From Thermoplasmatota archaeon (GTDB taxonomy: Archaea; Thermoplasmatota; Thermoplasmata; RBG-16-68-12; JAJISG01): a stretch of 11,538 bases of DNA. Made by a program: the position numbers and the translations under genes. Where the stretch lies: positions 1 to 11,538 of the forward strand of contig JAJISK010000021.1 of assembly GCA_022848785.1 (NCBI GenBank). Direction: 5' to 3'. Shown one piece after another: positions 6,593 through 11,538 of this stretch (positions within the stretch are counted from its first letter, which is position 1; each line of letters starts with the position of its first letter). The notes below the pieces were generated by a model. The model was not told the DNA's origin. It was given only the letters and a program-made list of their open reading frames with translations, and ran no database searches.

Positions 6593-7711
6593 GTGCACAC
6601 TCCCCTCTTCCCCTACCACCAGACTCACGCTCGCAAGCTCGTGGACTTTCATGGGTGGGAGATGCCCCTTTCCTTCTCCGGAATCTGGGCTGAGCATCAC
6701 GCGGTCCGATCCCATGTGGGGTTCTTCGACGTGTCCCACATGGGAAAAATCCATTTGATCGAGGCCGCCTCGGAGTTGCAGTCCCTCGTGCCTGGCCGTC
6801 TGCCGGCCAAGGAGGGAGGATGCCGATACACATTCCTTCTCGACGACCAAGGTAGGATCCTTGACGATGTGATACTCTGCCGTCTCTCTGACACCTCCTA
6901 CCTATGTGTGTGTAACGCGGGGCCTCGGGAACGTGTCGTTGCCTGGTTCCAGGATCACCTTGGGAAAAGCCATGTCCAAGACCATACCGCCAATCTCGTG
7001 TGTCTAGCGCTTCAGGGTCCCGATGCGGAAGGAATTCTCCAACCCCTCAGCAGGTCTCCCCTCAGCGAGCTCCGGTCCTTTCAGGGCGCCCTCACCGAAG
7101 CCCCGGACACCGTTCCAGTGGAAACGCAGGGGTGGGTGTCTCTCTCCGACTACCTGGGTCTGGGAGCAAGCCTTCCTCCCCGCGCCTACTATCTGACCCG
7201 AACGGGATACACGGGAGAGGATGGGTTTGAGATTTATGCGCCGAACCGTCTCGGCGTGGCCTTGTGGAAGACGCTCGTCGACAAATCTGGGGTTCCTCCC
7301 GCGGGACTGGGAGCTCGAGACACGCTGCGGCTGGAGAAAGGATACCTTCTGTCCGGACAGGACTTCGACGGCTGTCAGACCCCCTTCGAGGTCGGGTACG
7401 ACCGCATGGTGCATTGGGATCATGACTTTGTGGGGAGGGAAGCGCTACGGGCGCGGAAGGGGAAGAGGGGGTACCTCCGGCTGCAGGGGGTAAGGCTTCG
7501 TGAGCCAGGTGTTCCCCGCCCTGGTGATGCTGTCTGGGAAGAGGGCCGGAAGGTAGGGACGCTCACCAGCGCGACGCTCTCCCCCATGCTCGGGGTCGGG
7601 ATCGGTCTCGGCTACCTGGAAGATGGACTGAGATCGCCTGGGCATCGTCTCCAGGTCGAAGTCCGGAAGAGACGGCTCGAGGCGGAGGCTGCAACGCCCC
7701 CCTTCGTGTAG
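6593..7711 (+). CDS. gcvT: Glycine cleavage system T protein (aminomethyltransferase)
   Basis: This encodes 372 residues, normal for GcvT. The enzyme transfers the aminomethyl carbon from lipoyl-H-protein to tetrahydrofolate (or an archaeal pterin), releasing ammonia. Family features in order: HARKLVDFHGWEMPLSF near the N-terminus, FFDVSHMGKIHL (44-55), TRTGYTGEDGFEIYAP, GLGARDTLRLEKGYLLSGQD, TPFEVGYDRMV, and a C-terminal beta-barrel segment VGTLTSATLSP. The GTG at 6593 gives the expected opening LFPYHQTHARKLVDF; a weak AGG lies 5 nt before it. No gcvH, gcvP or lipoyl genes are in this window, so the rest of the complex must be elsewhere. Codon third positions look less GC-rich than in egsA or nrdJ (about 77% in the first 66 codons by hand count). 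A dimethylglycine-dehydrogenase-type or YgfZ-like relative is less likely given intact folate-site motifs. Confidence 0.93.
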   Translation: MHTPLFPYHQTHARKLVDFHGWEMPLSFSGIWAEHHAVRSHVGFFDVSHMGKIHLIEAASELQSLVPGRLPAKEGGCRYTFLLDDQGRILDDVILCRLSDTSYLCVCNAGPRERVVAWFQDHLGKSHVQDHTANLVCLALQGPDAEGILQPLSRSPLSELRSFQGALTEAPDTVPVETQGWVSLSDYLGLGASLPPRAYYLTRTGYTGEDGFEIYAPNRLGVALWKTLVDKSGVPPAGLGARDTLRLEKGYLLSGQDFDGCQTPFEVGYDRMVHWDHDFVGREALRARKGKRGYLRLQGVRLREPGVPRPGDAVWEEGRKVGTLTSATLSPMLGVGIGLGYLEDGLRSPGHRLQVEVRKRRLEAEAATPPFV

Positions 7712-7778
7712 CAAAGGTAGTTTCACCCACCCCCAAAGCGCACCCTCATGACCTTCGAGTGCCTAGTCTGACTGTGCC

Positions 7779-7862
7779 CCCATGAACGGTTTCAGACCCG
7801 GTCCGCATTCGAACACCATTCCGATACAGATATCGGTGAAAGGCCTGGTACCGTTTCATGGG
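7779..7862 (+). other. Long imperfect hairpin, possible structured RNA
   Basis: CCCATGAACGGT (7779-7790) pairs with ACCGTTTCATGGG (7850-7862), with one bulged base. After a 2x2 internal loop, CAGACC (7793-7798) pairs with GGCCTG (7842-7847) with one mismatch. Inside, CCGATA (7821-7826) and TATCGG (7831-7836) form a perfect 6-bp stem around a CAGA loop. There is no T-run after it, so a terminator for gcvT is not favoured. It may be a 3'-UTR structure of gcvT or an independent RNA. Confidence 0.35.
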
Positions 7863-7921
7863 TTTGTGGAGGGGGAACGTGGCGTCCGGTGGCCCCTTTG
7901 ATAAAAGACCCGAGTCAAAAA

Positions 7922-7931
7922 CGAATTTAAA
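7922..7931 (+). promoter_or_regulatory. Strong TATA-like box upstream of nrdJ
   Basis: CGAATTTAAA is the most A/T-rich stretch in the gap. It predicts transcription from about 7953, which would give nrdJ a leader of about 100 nt or make a separate small transcript. A second A/T-rich stretch, TTGATAAAAG, lies at 7898-7907. Confidence 0.45.
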
Positions 7932-7932
7932 T

Positions 7933-8003
7933 GGAGGTCGGATGGCGTGGGCTTACCCTTCACTGGGTTAAGGAGTGGGACTTGGGTGTTCGGTGAGACC
8001 TCC
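7933..8003 (+). repeat. Inverted repeat with nested hairpin upstream of nrdJ
   Basis: GGAGGTC (7933-7939) and GACCTCC (7997-8003) are perfect 7-bp inverted copies. Between them, CTTACCC (7952-7958) pairs with GGGTTAAG (7965-7972) with one bulged T around a TTCACT loop. The outer arms start just after the strong TATA-like box, so they could be a DNA operator or, if transcription starts upstream, an RNA stem. Confidence 0.35.
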
Positions 8004-8021
8004 CTGGAAGCGACGGCTTCA

Positions 8022-8030
8022 TCTTTATCT
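8022..8030 (+). promoter_or_regulatory. TATA-like box at leaderless distance from nrdJ
   Basis: TCTTTATCT is centred about 29 nt before GTG 8055. GAGGTG at 8035-8040 is too far from the GTG (14 nt) to be an ideal Shine-Dalgarno sequence, so leaderless initiation is plausible. Confidence 0.45.
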
Positions 8031-8054
8031 TGGCGAGGTGTGTGACTGGCAGAC

Positions 8055-10394
8055 GTGGCGGTGAAACCGCGAATTGAAGACCTTCCCCAGGAGGCGTTGG
8101 ACTACTTCGAGAACGACGAGCTTCGGGCACGCTGTTTCATCGAGAAGTACGCCCTCTGGGACCTCCAAGACAAGCTATTGGAAACCCATCCCACGCAGAT
8201 GTGGGGGCGGGTCGCCAGAGCCATCGCCGCGCCGGAGGAGGACCCGGATCGTTGGTCTGAGGAATTCTCCTGGCTCTTGTCCGACTTCCGTTTCGTGCCC
8301 GGCGGCCGAGTCCTCCATGGGGCGGGCAATCCACGGAAGGTTACTCTCACGAATTGTTACTTCACCAGCGTCGAGGAGGATAGCCTAGAGGCCATCTTCG
8401 AGTGGTGTAAGAAGGCGGCCCGGACCTATTCCTTCGGCGGGGGGAATGGCGTGGACATTGGCCGCCTCAGGCCCCAAGGGACGCCGGTCCACAACGCCGC
8501 CCGGACTTCCTCGGGTGCGGTCAGTTTTATGGAGCTCTTCAGCACCACGACGGGAACCATCGGCCAGCACGGCCGGCGCGGAGCCCTCATGATCACCTGC
8601 CCGGTCGATCACCCCGACATCCGCGCGTTCATTCACGTGAAGGGCAAGGACCTCCGATCGGTTCGTTTTGCCAACGTCTCCGTCAAGGTCACGGACGAGT
8701 TCATGGAGGCCGTTCAGGATGGCACGCCCTTCACCCTCCGCTTCGAGAACGAATGGACGGGCCGGGTCGAGAAGGAGGTGGATGCCCGGGAGCTTTGGGA
8801 CGAGCTCACTCAATCGGCCCACGCCTCTGCGGAGCCCGGCATCATCTTCTGGGACAACGTGAAACGGGAGAGTCCCAGCGAGTATTGCGCGCCGGTGGAC
8901 GGCACTAACCCGTGCGGGGAGCAGCCCCTCGAGCACAACGGTGCGTGCACCTTGGGCCACGTGAATCTTAGCGCCTTCATCCGGGACAGGTTTACGAAGC
9001 AGGCCGAAGTGGATTGGACGGGCCTCGAACGAGCCGTACGTCTCGGAGTCCGATTTCTGGACGATGTGGTGGAGGTGAACCTCCCCCTCCATGCCCACCC
9101 GGAACAGACGGAGCAAGCCCGGAACACCCGTCGCATCGGCCTGGGTGTGACCGGCCTGGGGGACATGCTGGTGAAACTCCGAATCCCGTATGACTCCGAC
9201 GAGGCCATCGACTTCGTGGACCCCCTCATGGCGCGCATACGGGATTGGGCCTACGACGCGAGCGCCGACCTCGCCCAGGAGAAGGGACCCTTCCCTCTGT
9301 TCGAGGCCGAGCCCCATCTGGCACGGCCCTTTGTGCAGCGGTTGCCTGAGGACCTCCGCGAGAAAATTCGGAAGGAGGGGCTCCGGAACGTCTGCATTCT
9401 AACCGTCGCTCCTGTGGGGTCGGGGAGCGTCCTCACAGGAACGAGCAGCGGCGTGGAACCCATCTTTTCCCTGAAGTACCTACGCCGGAGCGAGAGCCTG
9501 AGCAAGGAGTGGTTCGAGGTCGAGCATCCTCTCGTCCGGGAATTTCGAAAGACGACGGGGGACCAGGGCGACGACCTGCCGGACTTCTTCGTCACCTCCC
9601 ACCAGATCGATCCCTTCTTCCGCGTGAAAATGCAGGGCACCCTGCAGCAGCACATCGACAGCGCCATCAGCAGCACGGTTAACCTCGCCGAGGACACGAC
9701 GGCCGACAAGGTGAAGGAGATCTTCGAGTACGCCTGGAAGCAGGGATGCAAGGGGGTCACGGTTTACCGGGAAGGCAGCCGAGAGGGTATCTTGCTCACC
9801 TCGCGCGAGAAGTCGGCCCGAGGCGAGGTCGGGGCCACGGGGGTCGCGGTGGGTCCGAAGGAGGTGGGCAAGCCCCGCGCCCGCCCCGCCGTCGTGCGAG
9901 GGACCACGCAGAAGATCGAAACGGGCTACGGGAAACTCTACGTGACCATCAACGAAGACGAGAACGGGCTCTTCGAGGTCTTCGCCCAGATCGGCCGTGG
10001 CGGCGGCTACACCGCCTCTTTCACCGAGGCCGTGGCCCGGCTCATTAGCCTCTGTCTCCGGTCCGGCATTGCCGCGGACGAGGTCATCGACCAGATGGAG
10101 GGTATCCGGAGCCCCCGGCTCGCGTGGGACCATCAGGAGAAGATCTACTCCGTCCCCGACGCCCTGAGCAAGGCCCTCAAGCGTCACCTCAGCGGCTACG
10201 ACCAGACCACGTTGCTGCCCCGGGTCGAAAGCTTTGGTCCCGTCCTCGACGACGAGCTGGACAAGGAGGCCCGGGACGGGGATGAGGAGATGGTGAAGCA
10301 GGGCCTCAGCCCCGAATGCCCGGAGTGCGGCAGCCCCCTGATCTTCGAGGAAAACTGCATCAAGTGCCAACACTGCGGGTTCTCCGAATGCTAG
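8055..10394 (+). CDS. nrdJ: Class II (adenosylcobalamin-dependent) ribonucleotide reductase
   Basis: This encodes 779 residues. The enzyme makes deoxyribonucleotides from ribonucleotides using an adenosylcobalamin-generated thiyl radical. The active-site motif NPCGEQPL gives N285, thiyl cysteine C287 and E289. The redox pair is C101 (LTNCYF) and C298 (NGACTLGHVNL), with the 186- and 11-residue spacings expected of NrdJ. The phosphate-binding segment VGSGSVLTGTSSGVEPIFSL is intact. The C-terminal TSCPD-like domain is seen at about 638-690 (RGTTQKIETGYGKLYVT, then GGYTASFTEAVARLISLCLR). The tail has six cysteines (C755, C758, C768, C771, C774, C779), a zinc-ribbon-like pattern that can also deliver electrons. 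There is no obvious N-terminal ATP-cone, so overall activity regulation may be missing. GTG 8055 is chosen because an in-frame TGA lies at 8043-8045 and only a CTG intervenes. A hairpin and T-run follow the stop. Confidence 0.96.
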   Translation: MAVKPRIEDLPQEALDYFENDELRARCFIEKYALWDLQDKLLETHPTQMWGRVARAIAAPEEDPDRWSEEFSWLLSDFRFVPGGRVLHGAGNPRKVTLTNCYFTSVEEDSLEAIFEWCKKAARTYSFGGGNGVDIGRLRPQGTPVHNAARTSSGAVSFMELFSTTTGTIGQHGRRGALMITCPVDHPDIRAFIHVKGKDLRSVRFANVSVKVTDEFMEAVQDGTPFTLRFENEWTGRVEKEVDARELWDELTQSAHASAEPGIIFWDNVKRESPSEYCAPVDGTNPCGEQPLEHNGACTLGHVNLSAFIRDRFTKQAEVDWTGLERAVRLGVRFLDDVVEVNLPLHAHPEQTEQARNTRRIGLGVTGLGDMLVKLRIPYDSDEAIDFVDPLMARIRDWAYDASADLAQEKGPFPLFEAEPHLARPFVQRLPEDLREKIRKEGLRNVCILTVAPVGSGSVLTGTSSGVEPIFSLKYLRRSESLSKEWFEVEHPLVREFRKTTGDQGDDLPDFFVTSHQIDPFFRVKMQGTLQQHIDSAISSTVNLAEDTTADKVKEIFEYAWKQGCKGVTVYREGSREGILLTSREKSARGEVGATGVAVGPKEVGKPRARPAVVRGTTQKIETGYGKLYVTINEDENGLFEVFAQIGRGGGYTASFTEAVARLISLCLRSGIAADEVIDQMEGIRSPRLAWDHQEKIYSVPDALSKALKRHLSGYDQTTLLPRVESFGPVLDDELDKEARDGDEEMVKQGLSPECPECGSPLIFEENCIKCQHCGFSEC

Positions 10395-10400
10395 ACTCCC

Positions 10401-10462
10401 CCCAAAGGCCAAGTGGGAAGGGCCGGTGACACCTGTCCCGGTTCTTCCCCACTCTTTTTGGG
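10401..10462 (+). terminator. Hairpin plus T-run terminator after nrdJ
   Basis: GTGGGAAG (10413-10420) pairs with CTTCCCCAC (10444-10452) with one bulged C, and is followed directly by TCTTTTT (10453-10459). CCGG (10423-10426) and CCGG (10438-10441) can extend the stem inward. CCCAAA (10401-10406) can pair with TTTGGG (10457-10462) as an outer clamp. The T-run alone would suit archaeal termination; the strong stem makes it look bacterial-like. Confidence 0.6.
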
Positions 10463-10486
10463 CGTTTAGGGGTACAAAGGCAACGT

Positions 10487-10494
10487 CTTTTATC
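10487..10494 (+). promoter_or_regulatory. TATA box of the glutamate dehydrogenase gene
   Basis: CTTTTATC lies about 70 nt before the ATG at 10561. That predicts a transcript starting near 10516 with a leader of about 45 nt, unlike the leaderless pattern of several neighbours. Confidence 0.5.
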
Positions 10495-10500
10495 GGTGCC

Positions 10501-10533
10501 CCCGGTTAGCCGGGTCCGGAAGGGCTCCCAGCC
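10501..10533 (+). promoter_or_regulatory. Two tandem small hairpins before the glutamate dehydrogenase gene
   Basis: CCCGG-TTAG-CCGGG (10501-10514) and GGGCT-CCC-AGCCC (10521-10533) are both perfect 5-bp stems. The first overlaps the expected start of transcription; the second should lie in the mRNA leader. They may be an operator or a stabilising 5' structure. Confidence 0.3.
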
Positions 10534-10550
10534 CTCCTCTCACCACGGCC

Positions 10551-10558
10551 AGGAGGTG
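10551..10558 (+). promoter_or_regulatory. Strong Shine-Dalgarno of the glutamate dehydrogenase gene
   Basis: AGGAGGTG lies 2 nt before the ATG at 10561 (core GGAGG about 4 nt before it). It is the strongest ribosome binding site in the window and fixes the start. Confidence 0.7.
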
Positions 10559-10560
10559 TC

Positions 10561-11538
10561 ATGCTGCAAACGGTAACAGCGCAGGAGACGGGGGAGATGA
10601 GCGCCTTCGAGATCGCCCAGGCCCAGATTGACGCCGTCGGGGGTCGGCTGGGCGTGGATTCGGACCTGCTGGAGATTCTCAAGAAGCCCACCCGGGAGCT
10701 CACCGTGAACTTCCCCGTGAAGATGGACGACGGGACGATCCGGGTGTTCACCGGGTACCGGGTCCAATACAACCAGGTCCTGGGTCCCTTCAAAGGGGGC
10801 ATCCGGTACCACCCCGACGTCACCCTCGAAGAGGTCCGCGCGCTCGCGGCGTGGATGACCTGGAAGTGCGCCGTTATTGGACTGCCTTACGGCGGGGCCA
10901 AGGGAGGCGTCATTGTCGACGTGAAGGAGCTCAGTCCTAGGGAGATTGAGCGAATCACGCGCCGTTTCACCTCGGAGATTGCCATCATCATCGGGCCCCA
11001 CAAGGACATCCCCGCCCCGGACGTCTACACGGATGCCCAGGTCATGGCGTGGATCATGGACACCTACAGCATGATAGTGGGGTACTCGGTGCCTGGCGTG
11101 GTGACGGGCAAACCGCCCATCATCGGTGGATCCAGCGGACGGGAGGAGGCCACGTCCCGGGGGGTGTTGTACACGACCCGCCAGGCGGCGATGATTCTGG
11201 GGGTCGACCTTGCGAAGGCGAGCGTGGCCATTCAGGGATACGGCAACGTGGGCTACAACGCGGCTCGTCTCTTCCACGAGGAGAGCGGGTCGAAGATCGT
11301 GGCCGTGAGCGATTCCCGGGGGGCGATTCGAGACAAGGAGGGGCTGGATCCCCTCGCGGTCAAGGCCCACAAGGACGAGACGGGGAGCGTGGCGGGGTTC
11401 CCGGGCGCGGAGTCCATCACCCCGAAGGAACTTCTTGCGGCGAAGGCCGATGTCCTGATTCCCGCGGCCCTGAGCGGTTGGATCACCGCGGACAACGTGG
11501 ACACCGTCCAGGCTCGCATCATCGCCGAGGGGGCCAAC
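10561..11538 (+). CDS. gdhA: Glutamate dehydrogenase (C-terminus cut by window edge)
   Basis: The first 326 codons of a roughly 415-residue hexameric glutamate dehydrogenase are present. The enzyme interconverts glutamate with 2-oxoglutarate and ammonia using NAD(P). Substrate-site motifs are complete: PFKGGIRYHP with K78, MTWKCAV with K102, LPYGGAKGGV with catalytic K114, and PAPDVYTDAQVMAW with D154. The linker GSSGREEATSRGV (190-202) leads to the Rossmann domain with GYGNVG (226-231) and AVSDSRGAI (248-256). The cofactor preference cannot be fixed from these residues. It has a strong Shine-Dalgarno and its own promoter downstream of the nrdJ terminator, so it is a separate transcription unit. 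Leucine or phenylalanine dehydrogenases share the fold but are shorter and lack this exact pattern. Roughly 90 C-terminal residues are outside the window. Confidence 0.95.
   Translation, partial: MLQTVTAQETGEMSAFEIAQAQIDAVGGRLGVDSDLLEILKKPTRELTVNFPVKMDDGTIRVFTGYRVQYNQVLGPFKGGIRYHPDVTLEEVRALAAWMTWKCAVIGLPYGGAKGGVIVDVKELSPREIERITRRFTSEIAIIIGPHKDIPAPDVYTDAQVMAWIMDTYSMIVGYSVPGVVTGKPPIIGGSSGREEATSRGVLYTTRQAAMILGVDLAKASVAIQGYGNVGYNAARLFHEESGSKIVAVSDSRGAIRDKEGLDPLAVKAHKDETGSVAGFPGAESITPKELLAAKADVLIPAALSGWITADNVDTVQARIIAEGAN

Larger units (their letters stand above)
7712..8054. other. 343-bp gap between gcvT and nrdJ with two structured elements and two or three TATA-like boxes
   Basis: No convincing gene lies here. 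Both strands carry short open frames of about 36-39 codons (see rejected items). The gap contains a long imperfect hairpin at 7779-7862, TATA-like sequences at 7898-7907 and 7922-7931, an inverted repeat at 7933-8003 with a nested hairpin, and a third TATA-like box at 8022-8030 next to the nrdJ start. No tRNA fold could be drawn. I saw no cobalamin riboswitch hallmark, although nrdJ needs cobalamin. Confidence 0.6.

Noticed and set aside
7749..7859. Minus-strand ORF of about 36 codons (MKRYQAFHRYLYRNG...) in the same gap
   Set aside because: It is the complement of the hairpin region, with no ribosome binding site and a poorly spaced promoter. It is likely a by-product of the inverted repeat.
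7782..7901. 39-codon plus-strand ORF (MNGFRPGPHSNT...) in the gap before nrdJ
   Set aside because: No Shine-Dalgarno or TATA-like box at a suitable distance, and it overlaps the compound hairpin. It could still be tested by ribosome profiling.
7933..8003. tRNA-like span: 71 nt bounded by 7-bp complementary ends
   Set aside because: No T-arm (5-bp stem with TTCRANY loop), D-arm or anticodon arm can be drawn at the right places. GTTCGGTG lacks flanking complementarity.
7712..8054. Cobalamin or glycine riboswitch upstream of nrdJ or downstream of gcvT
   Set aside because: Neither a B12-box-like GCCACTG nor the glycine aptamer core could be found by eye. A covariance model search would settle it.
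9480..10412. 310-codon minus-strand ORF opposite nrdJ
   Set aside because: It is antisense to a complete, motif-bearing NrdJ and shows the L/V/G/A-rich pattern typical of GC-rich shadow frames.

Overview
The window (about 11.5 kb, GC-rich) reads as chromosomal DNA from a euryarchaeon, most likely a GC-rich member of the Thermoplasmatota. The archaeal assignment rests on an sn-glycerol-1-phosphate dehydrogenase (the enzyme that sets archaeal lipid stereochemistry), an archaeal-type SepF, a Tma20/MCT-1-like PUA protein, an XPD-type iron-sulfur helicase, and A/T-rich TATA-like boxes placed about 22-32 nt before many start codons, as expected for leaderless archaeal transcripts. The Thermoplasmatota assignment is weaker: it rests mainly on the look of the small conserved proteins at 2124-2579 and 6149-6535.

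Layout. The left edge holds a 5'-complete but C-terminally truncated XPD-family helicase on the minus strand (1-1633). Divergent from it, 1677-2123 on the plus strand carries the remains of a protein-coding gene that no single frame covers. Conserved-looking peptide moves from one frame to the next in successive -1 steps and ends exactly against the stop of the next gene. Then come a minus-strand conserved small protein (2124-2579), a plus-strand KaiC/RadA-like ATPase with an N-terminal coiled coil (2702-3487), a convergent minus-strand sepF (3492-3860), a plus-strand HIT protein (3974-4423) convergent with a minus-strand PUA-domain protein (4454-4948), and a divergent plus-strand egsA (5040-6116). 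A small two-helix membrane protein on the minus strand (6149-6535) is followed by plus-strand gcvT (6593-7711), class II ribonucleotide reductase nrdJ (8055-10394), and the first 326 codons of a glutamate dehydrogenase running off the right edge (10561-11538).

Functionally this is mostly housekeeping: DNA repair or transcription-linked helicase, cell division, nucleotide-phosphate hydrolysis, RNA-binding translation factor, membrane lipid backbone, one-carbon metabolism, dNTP synthesis and ammonia/glutamate balance. Nearly every gene has its own promoter and strands alternate, so there are no long operons. No defence island, mobile element, CRISPR array or tRNA was found. The unexplained parts are the frame-broken gene at 1677-2123, two structured elements in the 343-bp gap before nrdJ, and a hairpin-rich leader before the glutamate dehydrogenase gene.
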